NCBI GenBank assembly: GCA_029959615.1
Contig: JASCOD010000013.1
Span: forward strand, 82,502 to 146,501
Source of the DNA: Flavobacteriaceae bacterium PS02338
GTDB taxonomy: Bacteria; Bacteroidota; Bacteroidia; Sphingobacteriales; Sphingobacteriaceae
DNA: 64,000 bases
Reading direction: 5' to 3'
Shown: positions 8,077-15,950 of the stretch, one piece after another
How positions within the stretch are numbered: position 1 is the first letter of the stretch
Layout of the letters: every line of letters starts with the position of its first letter
Notes under the pieces: generated by a model
What the model was told of the DNA's origin: nothing
The model's input: only the letters and a program-made list of their open reading frames with translations
Databases searched by the model: none
Translations under genes and position numbers: made by a program

Positions 8077-8595
8077 ATGTCAACTATCAATATAAAAAGA
8101 GTAAAAACTAGCGAGATTGAATTAAAAGATCGTTTAGTGAGCATCCAACGTGTTGCTAAAGTAACCAAAGGTGGTCGTACTTTCAGCTTTTCAGCTATCG
8201 TAGTTGTAGGTGATGAGAACGGCGTTGTAGGTTACGGTTTAGGCAAAGCTAAAGAGGTTACTGAAGCTATCGCTAAAGGTGTAGACGATGCAAAAAAGAA
8301 CTTAGTTAAAGTTCCAATTTTGAACGGTACTGTACCTCACGAGCAAATCGGTAAATATTCTGGAGGTTTTGTATTAATTAAGCCTGCTGCTGTAGGTACT
8401 GGAGTAATTGCTGGTGGTGCGATGCGTGCCGTACTAGAAAGTGCTGGTATCCACAACGTATTGGCTAAATCAAAAGGTTCATCAAATCCTCACAACGTGG
8501 TAAAAGCTACAGTTGATGCATTAACTAAAATGCGTGACGCTTATACAGTAGCTCAAAACCGTGGTGTTGATTTAAACAAAGTTTTTAACGGATAA
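8077..8595 (+). CDS. rpsE: 30S ribosomal protein S5 (uS5)
   Basis: Small-subunit protein important for decoding accuracy and mRNA unwinding. The 172-residue product shows LKDRLVSIQRVAKVTKGGR near residue 18, and the C-terminal domain GTGVIAGGAMRAVLESAGI. Motifs and length are standard. rpmD follows after four bases. Confidence 0.97.
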   Translation: MSTINIKRVKTSEIELKDRLVSIQRVAKVTKGGRTFSFSAIVVVGDENGVVGYGLGKAKEVTEAIAKGVDDAKKNLVKVPILNGTVPHEQIGKYSGGFVLIKPAAVGTGVIAGGAMRAVLESAGIHNVLAKSKGSSNPHNVVKATVDALTKMRDAYTVAQNRGVDLNKVFNG

Positions 8596-8599
8596 GATC

Positions 8600-8779
8600 A
8601 TGGCGAAAATTAAAATCACTCAGGTTAAAAGCGTTATCGATAGAAGCGAGCGCCAAAAAAGAACCATGAAAGCTTTAGGTTTATCTAAATTAAACCAAAG
8701 TGTTGAGGTTGAAGCTAATGCAGCAATCATCGGCATGGTTAGAAAAGTTAACCATTTAGTAGCTATCGAAGCTATATAA
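8600..8779 (+). CDS. rpmD: 50S ribosomal protein L30 (uL30)
   Basis: Small large-subunit protein of 59 residues, beginning MAKIKITQVKSVIDRSERQK and containing TMKALGLSKLNQSVEVEANA and GMVRKVNHLV. Translating directly from ATG at 8600 gives an uninterrupted frame to TAA at 8777-8779. Position between rpsE and rplO is canonical. It is followed by a terminator rather than immediately by rplO. Confidence 0.96.
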   Translation: MAKIKITQVKSVIDRSERQKRTMKALGLSKLNQSVEVEANAAIIGMVRKVNHLVAIEAI

Positions 8780-8793
8780 TATTATTATAAAAG

Positions 8794-8831
8794 TTTGCTT
8801 AAGATTTATATATCTTAGGCAAATTTTTTTT
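8794..8831 (+). terminator. Intrinsic terminator between rpmD and rplO
   Basis: TTTGCTTAAGAT (8794-8805) pairs with ATCTTAGGCAAA (8812-8823) with a single G-U pair, then eight T follow. This is a textbook intrinsic terminator placed inside the cluster. It should act as a full stop or as an attenuator for rplO, secY and beyond. Confidence 0.8.
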
Positions 8832-8839
8832 GTTTAATC

Positions 8840-8873
8840 GTTGTTTCCTGATTAGTGAAAGCGAAGGGGCAAC
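8840..8873 (+). promoter_or_regulatory. Possible leader hairpin before rplO
   Basis: GTTGTTTC (8840-8847) can pair with GGGGCAAC (8866-8873), using three G-U pairs. It follows the terminator and ends 16 bases before the rplO start. No clear promoter is visible between the terminator and rplO, so it may belong to an attenuation switch. Confidence 0.25.
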
Positions 8874-8889
8874 ACAATAAAGTTTATAA

Positions 8890-9336
8890 ATGAACTTAAG
8901 TAATCTAAAACCTGCAAAAGGTGCTGTAAAAACAAGTAAGAGAATTGGTCGTGGTCAAGGTTCTGGTCGTGGTGGAACATCAACACGTGGACACAAAGGT
9001 GCTGGCTCACGCTCTGGTCACTCAACAAAAATTGGTTTCGAAGGTGGTCAAATGCCTTTACAACGTCGTGTGCCTAAAGTTGGTTTCAAACCAATTAACC
9101 GTACAGAATATGTTGGTGTAAACTTAGACGTATTACAAGGATTAGCTGAGAAATTTAGCTTAAGCACCATAAATTTTGCTACATTGCAAGAGCACGGGTT
9201 GGCATCGAAAAACGACTTAGTTAAAATCTTAGGTCGTGGAGAAGTTAAAGCTAAATTAGAAGTTACAGCTCATGGTTTTTCTGCAAGTGCACAAAAAGCT
9301 ATCGAAGCTGCTGGAGGCTCAATCGTAAAATTGTAA
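8890..9336 (+). CDS. rplO: 50S ribosomal protein L15 (uL15)
   Basis: Large-subunit protein organising 23S rRNA domains. The 148-residue product begins MNLSNLKPAKGAVKTSKRIG and has the glycine-rich stretch GRGQGSGRGGTSTRGHKGAGSR in pieces, then FEGGQMPLQRRVPKVGFK. The C-terminus GFSASAQKAIEAAGG is typical. secY follows after one base, so the pair is coupled. Confidence 0.97.
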   Translation: MNLSNLKPAKGAVKTSKRIGRGQGSGRGGTSTRGHKGAGSRSGHSTKIGFEGGQMPLQRRVPKVGFKPINRTEYVGVNLDVLQGLAEKFSLSTINFATLQEHGLASKNDLVKILGRGEVKAKLEVTAHGFSASAQKAIEAAGGSIVKL

Positions 9337-9337
9337 A

Positions 9338-10678
9338 ATGAAGAAGCTATTTACTACTTTAAGTAATATTTGGAAAATTGAAGAATTAAAGAGTCGTATT
9401 TTATTTACGCTCATGATTCTTATAATCTATAGACTTGTTTGTCAAGTGGTATTGCCAGGTGTTGATCCTGCGCTTTTATCAACAGCACAAAAATCAGGTT
9501 TATTAGGTTTGTTGGATATGTTTGCAGGAGGTGCGTTTTCGAAAGCATCAATCGTTGCATTAGGTGTAATGCCTTATATCTCTGCATCTATCGTGGTGCA
9601 GTTGTTGGGAATTGCAGTGCCTACTTTCCAAAAAATGCAGAAAGAAGGTGAAAGCGGACGTAAAAAATTAACGCAGTATACCCGTTATCTAACAGTTGCT
9701 ATTACTATTGTACAAGCAGTAGGCTATGTGAAAACTCAGATTGCTCAAGAGGCAATCGTGATTGATCACACTTTGTTCTATTTCTTATCGGCGATAGTAC
9801 TTACAGCAGGTACCCTTTTTGTAATGTGGTTAGGTGAGAAAATTACCGATAAAGGTATTGGTAATGGTACATCTTTGATCATTATGGTGGGTATCATAGC
9901 TCGTTTACCTATAGCTATTAGTCAAGAGGTAAGCTCTGTATTTGCTGGTAATGATGGCGGTTTGATCAGATTGGTATTAGAGATTGTAGCTTTATATGCT
10001 ATCATCATGTTTACTATTTTGATTGTACAGGGCGTACGTAAGGTGCCAGTACAATATGCTAAAAGAATTGTAGGTAACAAGCAAGTAGGTGGTGTTAGAC
10101 AATACATTCCGTTGAAAGTAAATGCTGCAGGGGTAATGCCTATTATTTTTGCTCAGGCATTAATGTTTGTGCCTAGTGCATTAATTGGCTTATTTCCAAA
10201 TTTGCAGGAAAGCTGGTTGCACCAGTATGCTGATATTACCTCGTTAACTTATAGTTTGACGTTTGCATTCTTAATTATTGCATTTACGTTTTTCTATACT
10301 GCAATTACGGTAAACCCAACTCAAATGTCTGATGATATGAAGAAAAATGGAGGTTTTATTCCAGGTGTAAAACCAGGTTTGGCAACTTCTTCTTTTATAG
10401 ACGATGTAATCTCTAAAATTACTTTCCCTGGATCGTTATTTTTAGCAGTTATCGCTATTCTTCCATCAATTGCAGTTAAAGTTGGAATTCAACAAGAGTT
10501 TGCTCACTTTTTTGGTGGTACTTCTTTGTTGATTTTAGTAGGTGTAGTGTTAGATACGTTACAACAAATTGAAAGCTACTTACTAATGCGCCACTACGAT
10601 GGTTTGATGAAAACAGGTAGAGTAACCGGTAGATCGGGTATTCCAGCTGCTACAACTACCAGTGGAGCTGTATTATAA
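9338..10678 (+). CDS. secY: Preprotein translocase subunit SecY
   Basis: Channel-forming subunit of the Sec translocon in the inner membrane, used by every exported protein of this window. The 446-residue product has ten predicted membrane segments, the plug-region GLLGLLDMFAGGAFSKASI, the conserved GEKITDKGIGNGTSLIIMVG and the C-terminal KTGRVTGRSGIPAATT. Length is in the usual range. The gene sits in its standard place between rplO and map. Confidence 0.97.
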   Translation: MKKLFTTLSNIWKIEELKSRILFTLMILIIYRLVCQVVLPGVDPALLSTAQKSGLLGLLDMFAGGAFSKASIVALGVMPYISASIVVQLLGIAVPTFQKMQKEGESGRKKLTQYTRYLTVAITIVQAVGYVKTQIAQEAIVIDHTLFYFLSAIVLTAGTLFVMWLGEKITDKGIGNGTSLIIMVGIIARLPIAISQEVSSVFAGNDGGLIRLVLEIVALYAIIMFTILIVQGVRKVPVQYAKRIVGNKQVGGVRQYIPLKVNAAGVMPIIFAQALMFVPSALIGLFPNLQESWLHQYADITSLTYSLTFAFLIIAFTFFYTAITVNPTQMSDDMKKNGGFIPGVKPGLATSSFIDDVISKITFPGSLFLAVIAILPSIAVKVGIQQEFAHFFGGTSLLILVGVVLDTLQQIESYLLMRHYDGLMKTGRVTGRSGIPAATTTSGAVL

Positions 10679-10693
10679 GCGCACTAAGATTAA

Positions 10694-11479
10694 ATGTCTA
10701 AAATCCACTATAAATCTCTTGATGAGATTGAGTTAATTAGAGAAAGCTCATTACTGGTTTCTAAGACCTTAGCAGAAGTTGCGAAGGTGATTAAGCCAGG
10801 GATTACAACAATAGCATTAGATAAGCTGGCACACGAGTTCATTCAAGATCACGGCGCTGTGCCAGCTTTTCTTAATTATGGCGGTTTCCCTAATTCACTT
10901 TGTATTTCTCCCAATGAACAAGTAGTTCACGGTTTTCCAAATGATTATGTAATTCAAGAAGGAGATCTAATCTCTGTGGATTGCGGTGTAATCAAGAATA
11001 ATTATTTTGGAGACTCTGCTTACACTTTTTCCATTGGTGAAATTAATGAAGAGCAAAAGAAATTAGTAAAAGTCACACAAGAGTGTTTGGCTTTTGCTAT
11101 TGAAAAGGCAGTTGTTGGGATGCGTATTGGTGATATTGCCCATGCGGTACAGTTTCATGCAGAATCAAATGGTTTCGGTGTAGTTAGAGAGTTGGTTGGT
11201 CACGGTGTAGGAGTGAAGTTGCATGAAAAGCCTGAAGTGCCAAATTATGGTAAACGTGGTAGTGGTATTAAATTGGAAGAAGGAATGGTTTTAGCCATTG
11301 AACCAATGATTAATGCCGGTACTGCAGCTGTTAAATTTTGGTCGGACGGTTGGACTGTTACTACTAAAGACAATAAACCATCCGCACATTTTGAACATAC
11401 AGTGGCTATAAAAAAGGGTAAAGCAGATGTTTTAAGCACTTTTTCTGTAATCGAAGAAGTTTTAAAAGAAAAAAGTTAA
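10694..11479 (+). CDS. map: Type I methionine aminopeptidase
   Basis: Removes the initiator methionine from nascent proteins in the cytosol; a two-metal enzyme. In the 261-residue product the metal ligands can be placed at D96, D107, H170, E203 and E234, in the motifs SVDCGV, FGDSAY, VGHGVG, IEPM and HFEHTV; H79 is the conserved substrate-side histidine. No N-terminal extension is present. The gene lies 15 bases after secY. Confidence 0.97.
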   Translation: MSKIHYKSLDEIELIRESSLLVSKTLAEVAKVIKPGITTIALDKLAHEFIQDHGAVPAFLNYGGFPNSLCISPNEQVVHGFPNDYVIQEGDLISVDCGVIKNNYFGDSAYTFSIGEINEEQKKLVKVTQECLAFAIEKAVVGMRIGDIAHAVQFHAESNGFGVVRELVGHGVGVKLHEKPEVPNYGKRGSGIKLEEGMVLAIEPMINAGTAAVKFWSDGWTVTTKDNKPSAHFEHTVAIKKGKADVLSTFSVIEEVLKEKS

Positions 11480-11498
11480 AAATTCGAAAAATAATATT

Positions 11499-11506
11499 TA
11501 ATTTTG
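11499..11506 (+). promoter_or_regulatory. Possible -7 element before infA
   Basis: TAATTTTG matches TAnnTTTG and lies 45 bases ahead of the infA start in a 72-base gap. The -33 position reads roughly GTTAAA rather than TTG, so only half of the promoter is convincing. It would uncouple infA, rpmJ and the alpha operon from secY-map. Confidence 0.45.
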
Positions 11507-11551
11507 CAACCCTGTTTAATAGGCAGTTAATTAAGTAAAAATCAGTAGCAT

Positions 11552-11770
11552 ATGGCTAAACAAGCCTCAATTGAACAAGACGGAGTAATAAGAGAAGCAT
11601 TATCTAATGCCATGTTTAGGGTAGAACTTGAAAATGGACATGAGATTATTGCGCATATATCAGGTAAGATGAGGATGCACTACATCAAAATTTTACCTGG
11701 AGATAAAGTAAAACTAGAGATGTCGCCTTATGATTTAACAAAAGGCAGAATCACTTATAGATACAAATAA
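11552..11770 (+). CDS. infA: Translation initiation factor IF-1
   Basis: Occupies the 30S A site during initiation. The 72-residue product has the OB-fold sequence EQDGVIREALSNAMFRVELE, then IAHISGKMRMHYIKILPGDKV and LTKGRITYRYK. Length is exactly that of bacterial IF-1. rpmJ follows after four bases. Confidence 0.98.
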   Translation: MAKQASIEQDGVIREALSNAMFRVELENGHEIIAHISGKMRMHYIKILPGDKVKLEMSPYDLTKGRITYRYK

Positions 11771-11774
11771 AGCA

Positions 11775-11891
11775 ATGAAAGTTAGATCATCAATTAAAAA
11801 GCGTAGCGCTGATTGTAAGATTATTCGCCGTAAAGGAAAACTTTACATCATTAACAAGAAGAATCCGAAATACAAGCAACGTCAGGGATAA
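11775..11891 (+). CDS. rpmJ: 50S ribosomal protein L36 (bL36), zinc-free form
   Basis: A 38-residue protein read from ATG at 11775 to TAA at 11889-11891, beginning MKVRSSIKKRSADCKIIRRK and ending KNPKYKQRQG. Only one cysteine remains where zinc-binding L36 has three Cys and a His, so this is the form without metal. That pattern is known for Bacteroidota. Placement between infA and rpsM is canonical. Confidence 0.95.
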   Translation: MKVRSSIKKRSADCKIIRRKGKLYIINKKNPKYKQRQG

Positions 11892-11903
11892 TTAAAAACA
11901 TTA

Positions 11904-11944
11904 GAACGAGTTCCGCACAACGGTGGCCCGCCGTTCGGTCGTTC
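11904..11944 (+). promoter_or_regulatory. Hairpin leader before rpsM
   Basis: GAACGA (11904-11909) pairs with TCGTTC (11939-11944), enclosing a perfect inner stem AACGG (11919-11923) / CCGTT (11931-11935). It is GC-rich against an AT-rich background and lies 20 bases before the rpsM start. It resembles an autoregulatory leader for the alpha operon, where E. coli uses a pseudoknot bound by S4; equivalence is only inferred. Confidence 0.45.
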
Positions 11945-11964
11945 ATCAAAAAACAAATACAAAT

Positions 11965-12342
11965 ATGGCAAGGATTTCAGGTATTGATTTACCAAGAAAC
12001 AAAAGAGGTGAGATTGGTCTAACTTATATCTATGGTATAGGTAGAACTACTGCACAACGTATTTTAAATACAGCAGGTATCGACCTTAACAAAAAAGTAC
12101 AAGATTGGTCTGATGATGAATTATCAGCTATCCGTACAATGATTAACGATGAGATTAAAGTAGAAGGTGCTTTACGTTCTGAAGTTCAATTAAACATCAA
12201 ACGTTTAATGGATATCGGTTGCTACAGAGGTCTTCGTCACAGAAAAGGTTTACCTGTTCGTGGCCAACGTACTAAGAACAATTCTCGTACTCGTAAAGGA
12301 AAGAGGAAAACAGTTGCTAACAAGAAAAAAGCATCTAAATAG
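11965..12342 (+). CDS. rpsM: 30S ribosomal protein S13 (uS13)
   Basis: Small-subunit head protein contacting the P-site tRNA and L5. The 125-residue product starts MARISGIDLPRNKRGEIGL and shows GIGRTTAQRIL near residue 24 and RGLRHRKGLPVRGQRTKNN. A longer frame from a GTG 42 bases upstream runs through the hairpin leader and adds nothing family-like, so ATG at 11965 is chosen. A 138-base repeat-bearing gap follows. Confidence 0.97.
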   Translation: MARISGIDLPRNKRGEIGLTYIYGIGRTTAQRILNTAGIDLNKKVQDWSDDELSAIRTMINDEIKVEGALRSEVQLNIKRLMDIGCYRGLRHRKGLPVRGQRTKNNSRTRKGKRKTVANKKKASK

Positions 12343-12348
12343 TAGATA

Positions 12349-12461
12349 GATTTGAGATTATAGATATGAGATCATACTATAATCTTAATCTGGAATAGAA
12401 GATGAAAAATAGGGTACTGGGTGCCGGGGTAGAGAAAAACTCATATCTCAATTCTCATATC
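12349..12461. repeat. Heptad repeat patch between rpsM and rpsK
   Basis: GATTTGA, GATTATA, GATATGA and GATCATA run head to tail at 12349-12376; GGGTACT, GGGTGCC, GGGGTAG at 12412-12432; TCATATC, TCAATTC, TCATATC at 12441-12461. TAGATATGAG (12361-12370) and CTCATATCTA (12454-12463) form a ten-base inverted repeat. It looks like short tandem repeat DNA that invaded the alpha operon without breaking a gene. Confidence 0.55.
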
Positions 12462-12480
12462 TAAATATCTAAAAGAAAAA

Positions 12481-12870
12481 ATGGCTAAGAGTAAAAAAGT
12501 TACCAAAAAACGTCTTGTTGTGATTGAGCCTGTAGGCCAAGCTCACATCAATGCTACGTTCAACAACATCATTGTTACCTTAACAAACACTAACGGTCAA
12601 ACCATTTCATGGTCATCTGCTGGTAAAATGGGTTTCAAAGGTTCTAAAAAGAACACGCCGTATGCTGCAGGTCAAGCTGCTTCAGATTGTGGTAAAGTTG
12701 CTTTCGATTTAGGTTTACGTAAAGTAGACGTTTTCGTTAAAGGGCCTGGTTCAGGTCGTGAGTCTGCAATCAGAACTTTACAAGTAGCTGGTATTGAAGT
12801 TTTGTCTATCAAAGACATCACTCCACTTCCGCATAACGGATGTCGTCCTCCAAAGAAAAGAAGAGTTTAA
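12481..12870 (+). CDS. rpsK: 30S ribosomal protein S11 (uS11)
   Basis: Small-subunit platform protein at the E-site mRNA path. The 129-residue product has AHINATFNNIIVTLTNTNGQ near residue 22, GPGSGRESAIRTLQVAGIEV and the C-terminal DITPLPHNGCRPPKKRRV, all diagnostic. It is separated from rpsM by the heptad patch and from rpsD by 65 bases. Confidence 0.97.
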   Translation: MAKSKKVTKKRLVVIEPVGQAHINATFNNIIVTLTNTNGQTISWSSAGKMGFKGSKKNTPYAAGQAASDCGKVAFDLGLRKVDVFVKGPGSGRESAIRTLQVAGIEVLSIKDITPLPHNGCRPPKKRRV

Positions 12871-12935
12871 TCAATTAATTTTTAAAGCTAAGAGTCTGCA
12901 GCTTCAGGTTGTAAGATACTTTAAAATCACAAAAA

Positions 12936-13544
12936 ATGGCAAGATACACCGGACCAAAGTCCAAAATCGCCCGTAAATTCAGAGAGCCAATTTTCGGCCC
13001 TGATAAAGTACTAGACAGAAAAAACTATCCTCCAGGCCAACATGGTGCTTCTAAAAGAAGAGGAAAGCAATCTGAGTACGCAGTACAGTTAATGGAAAAA
13101 CAAAAAGTAAAATACACTTATGGTGTGTTAGAAAAACAATTCCGTAACTTATTTACAAAAGCTTCTTCACGTCAAGGTATCACTGGTGATAACTTGTTAC
13201 AATTACTAGAAGCTCGTTTAGATAATACAGTATATAGATTAGGTATTGCTCCAACCCGTTCAGGTGCTCGTCAATTAGTTAGCCACAAGCACATTACTGT
13301 AAACGGTGAGATAGTTAATATTCCTTCATACCAATTAAGAGCTGGTGATGTTGTAGCGGTAAGAGAGAAATCAAAATCTCTTGAAGCGATTTCAAACTCA
13401 GTAGCTGGCAGAGCAATCAACAAGTTTTCTTGGTTAGATTGGAACGCTAAAGAATTATCAGGTAAATTCTTGTCATACCCAAATCGTGACGAAATTCCTG
13501 AGAACATTAAGGAAAACCTTATAGTCGAGTTATACTCGAAGTAA
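12936..13544 (+). CDS. rpsD: 30S ribosomal protein S4 (uS4)
   Basis: Assembly-initiating 16S rRNA-binding protein and, in E. coli, the alpha-operon repressor. The 202-residue product starts MARYTGPKSKIARKFREPI, contains PPGQHGASKRRGKQSEY and the S4 domain LEARLDNTVYRLGIAPTRSG. There is no zinc-binding cysteine set at the N-terminus. A terminator follows at once. Confidence 0.97.
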   Translation: MARYTGPKSKIARKFREPIFGPDKVLDRKNYPPGQHGASKRRGKQSEYAVQLMEKQKVKYTYGVLEKQFRNLFTKASSRQGITGDNLLQLLEARLDNTVYRLGIAPTRSGARQLVSHKHITVNGEIVNIPSYQLRAGDVVAVREKSKSLEAISNSVAGRAINKFSWLDWNAKELSGKFLSYPNRDEIPENIKENLIVELYSK

Positions 13545-13552
13545 TCATAACG

Positions 13553-13581
13553 GTTAAAGCCCTGGTGGCTTTAACTTTTTT
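13553..13581 (+). terminator. Intrinsic terminator between rpsD and rpoA
   Basis: A perfect nine-base stem, GTTAAAGCC (13553-13561) with GGCTTTAAC (13567-13575), has loop CTGGT and six T after it. It sits nine bases past the rpsD stop and 41 bases before rpoA. It should lower read-through into rpoA and rplQ. Confidence 0.8.
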
Positions 13582-13622
13582 ATGTTACGCAACATTAATA
13601 AACGATCTAAAAACATTAATAA

Positions 13623-14615
13623 ATGGCAATTTTAGCATTTCAGAAACCAGATAAGGTAATCATGCAGAAATCAACGGATTTCGATGGTCAATTTGAATTT
13701 CGTCCTTTAGAGCCCGGTTTCGGTGTAACAATTGGTAACGCCCTAAGAAGAATTTTACTTTCTTCTTTAGAAGGCTTTGCTATTACCAGTATTCGTTTTT
13801 CAGGCGTTTCTCATGAGTTTTCTACTATCAAAGGTGTAGTTGAAGATTTAACAGAAATCATCCTTAACTTAAAACAAGTACGTTTTAAGAAAGTTGGAGA
13901 ATCTGGCGATTCTGAAAAAATCTTTATCATTATAAATGGTCAAGATCAATTCCTAGCAGGAGATATTACAAAGTTCTCTAACAATTTTGAGGTGTTAAAC
14001 CCAGAATTGGTAGTTTGCAACATGGAGAAATCGGTTACTTTGGAAGTTGAATTAACTGTAAACAAAGGACGTGGTTATGTACCTGCAGAAGAGAACAAAG
14101 TTTCTGATAGCGTAGTTGGTGTAATTGCAATCGATTCGATCTTTACTCCAATGAAAAATGTGAAATACACGATTGAGAACTATCGTGTTGAGCAAAAAAC
14201 AGATTACGAGAAATTAGTCTTAGATATTTCTACTGATGGTTCTATCCACCCAGAAGAAGCTTTGAAAGAAGCAGCTAAGATTTTGATCCAACACTTTATG
14301 TTGTTCTCTGACGAGAATTTAGTATTGGAATCTCAAGCTAAAGAAGAAACTAAAGAAGTTGATGAGGAAATCTTACATATGCGTAAAATCCTTAAAACTG
14401 AATTGGTTGATTTAGATTTATCTGTACGTGCATTAAACTGCTTAAAAGCTGCTGATATCCGTACTTTAGCTGATCTAGTTTCTTATGATGTTGCTGATAT
14501 GTTAAAATTCAGAAACTTTGGTAAGAAGTCATTAACTGAAATCCAAGAATTGGTAAAATCTAAACAATTATCGTTTGGAATGAACCTTTCTAAATTCAAG
14601 TTAGACGAAGAGTAA
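13623..14615 (+). CDS. rpoA: RNA polymerase alpha subunit
   Basis: Dimerising scaffold of RNA polymerase. The 330-residue product has the N-terminal domain with EFRPLEPGFGVTIGNALRR near residues 26-44 and RILLSSLEGFAITS, a short acidic linker around residues 235-250, and the C-terminal helix-hairpin domain RALNCLKAADIRTLADLV and FGKKSLTEIQELV for promoter and activator contact. Length is standard. Position between rpsD and rplQ is canonical despite the terminator ahead of it. Confidence 0.98.
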   Translation: MAILAFQKPDKVIMQKSTDFDGQFEFRPLEPGFGVTIGNALRRILLSSLEGFAITSIRFSGVSHEFSTIKGVVEDLTEIILNLKQVRFKKVGESGDSEKIFIIINGQDQFLAGDITKFSNNFEVLNPELVVCNMEKSVTLEVELTVNKGRGYVPAEENKVSDSVVGVIAIDSIFTPMKNVKYTIENYRVEQKTDYEKLVLDISTDGSIHPEEALKEAAKILIQHFMLFSDENLVLESQAKEETKEVDEEILHMRKILKTELVDLDLSVRALNCLKAADIRTLADLVSYDVADMLKFRNFGKKSLTEIQELVKSKQLSFGMNLSKFKLDEE

Positions 14616-14657
14616 GTGCTTTGCGATAAGCGCGTTAGAATAGAATAAATATTCACT

Positions 14658-14700
14658 GTGTGTAATTCCCTCAGATTAAGTTCAAAGAGACGGTGCACAC
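14658..14700 (+). promoter_or_regulatory. Possible leader hairpin before rplQ
   Basis: GTGTG (14658-14662) can pair with CACAC (14696-14700) in the 100-base gap between rpoA and rplQ. The loop is 33 bases and there is no T run, so it is neither a strong hairpin nor a terminator. Listed because long structured gaps recur in this cluster. Confidence 0.2.
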
Positions 14701-14715
14701 TTTATAAACAAAAAA

Positions 14716-15285
14716 ATGAGACACGGTAAAAAACACAACCACTTAGGAAGAACTACTTCGCACAGAAAAGCGATGTTGGCTAACATGGCTACTTCTTTGA
14801 TTAAACACAAAAGAATTACTACTACATTAGCCAAAGCTAAAGCTTTACGTGTTTATGTAGAGCCAATCATCACTAAATCTAAAAACGATACTACTCACTC
14901 ACGTCGTACAGTATTTGCTTACTTACAAGACAAAGAAGTAGTAACAGAGTTATTCCGTGATGTAGCAGCTAAAGTTGCTAATCGTCCAGGTGGTTACACT
15001 CGTATCATCAAATTAAACAACCGTTTAGGAGATAACGCAGAGATGGCGTTAATCGAATTGGTAGATTACAACGAGGTATATGGAAAAGATGCGGCGGCGG
15101 CTGAGAAGAAAACTACTCGTAGAGGAAGAACTAAAGCTAAGAAAGCTGATGCTCCCGCTACAGAAGTGAAAGAAGAAGCAGCTCCAGTTGTTGAAGCTAA
15201 AGAAGAAGTTGCTGAGGCACCTGTTGCTGAAGAAGCTGCTGCTGAAGCACCAGCTGCTGACGATGCAGAAGAGCAAAAAGCGTAA
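14716..15285 (+). CDS. rplQ: 50S ribosomal protein L17 (bL17) with Ala/Glu-rich tail
   Basis: Large-subunit protein near the exit tunnel. The conserved domain (about residues 1-120) starts MRHGKKHNHLGRTTSHRKAM and ends with NAEMALIELVDYNE. It carries a long tail (about 122-189): first a basic Lys/Arg stretch, then repeats of Ala, Glu, Val and Pro. E. coli L17 has 127 residues, so the tail adds some 60. The frame is clean and closes just before a strong terminator. Confidence 0.96.
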   Translation: MRHGKKHNHLGRTTSHRKAMLANMATSLIKHKRITTTLAKAKALRVYVEPIITKSKNDTTHSRRTVFAYLQDKEVVTELFRDVAAKVANRPGGYTRIIKLNNRLGDNAEMALIELVDYNEVYGKDAAAAEKKTTRRGRTKAKKADAPATEVKEEAAPVVEAKEEVAEAPVAEEAAAEAPAADDAEEQKA

Positions 15286-15310
15286 TCTAACTAACTTATT
15301 GTTATGCTTA

Positions 15311-15340
15311 ACCCTCTAGGATTTCCTAGAGGGTTTTTTT
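15311..15340 (+). terminator. Terminator of the ribosomal protein cluster
   Basis: ACCCTCTAGG (15311-15320) and CCTAGAGGGT (15325-15334) form a perfect ten-base stem with loop ATTT, followed by a T run. It ends the alpha operon. The convergent acetyltransferase gene stops only eight bases further on. Confidence 0.9.
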
Positions 15341-15347
15341 GTTTTAT

Positions 15348-15929
15348 CTAGGGCTGATCGATGTTATTTTTTAGTCTTATGAACTGGAGATGGTTCATCC
15401 TTTTTCCAACCAATATCTTTTCACCAACAATCTCAAAACCTAATTTTAAGTACAATTTTTGAGCGTCTGGATTTATGTGATCTACTAACAAGCCAAGAGT
15501 TTCATTTCTTTCGTAGACGTACTCGTCAATTAGAAACTGAAAAATCTTTGATCCGATGCCTTGGCCTTGCTGATCGGGGCTTACTCCAATACTATCTATG
15601 TAATATTCTCCTGCTTGGGTTTCATCTTCAGTATCTAAGTTTCTATCGAACATAGATTTTATTTGATGAGCTACAGGTTCTCTTAGTTCTTTTAACATTG
15701 CACCATCATATACCAAGGCAGCGGCAACGATTTTATTATTAGATTCGACTACCCAACAATTTTCATGGGAATATTGGTTGTTGGTTTTTTGTATTAGGCT
15801 ATTTAGTAGTTGAATAGCTTTCTCTTTTGAGTTTTCTCCAATAAAATGATAGATAATTTCCTCCATTGCGAGGAAGATGCATGAGGCAATGCTCTTAGAT
15901 TCCTCTTGTTTTGCTTTTCTAATTAACAT
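15348..15929 (-). CDS. GNAT family N-acetyltransferase
   Basis: Transfers an acetyl group from acetyl-CoA to an unknown amine. The 193-residue product has the GNAT core: a beta-strand with EYYIDSIGVSPDQQGQGIGS (about residues 107-126), where QxxGxG binds the CoA pyrophosphate, and a C-terminal NPDAQKLYLKLGFEIVG. Its start lies 21 bases after the pepE stop on the same strand, so the two form an operon. Substrate cannot be told. Confidence 0.85.
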   Translation of the reverse strand: MLIRKAKQEESKSIASCIFLAMEEIIYHFIGENSKEKAIQLLNSLIQKTNNQYSHENCWVVESNNKIVAAALVYDGAMLKELREPVAHQIKSMFDRNLDTEDETQAGEYYIDSIGVSPDQQGQGIGSKIFQFLIDEYVYERNETLGLLVDHINPDAQKLYLKLGFEIVGEKILVGKRMNHLQFIRLKNNIDQP

Positions 15930-15950
15930 TATGAAGCTTATTTATTACGG

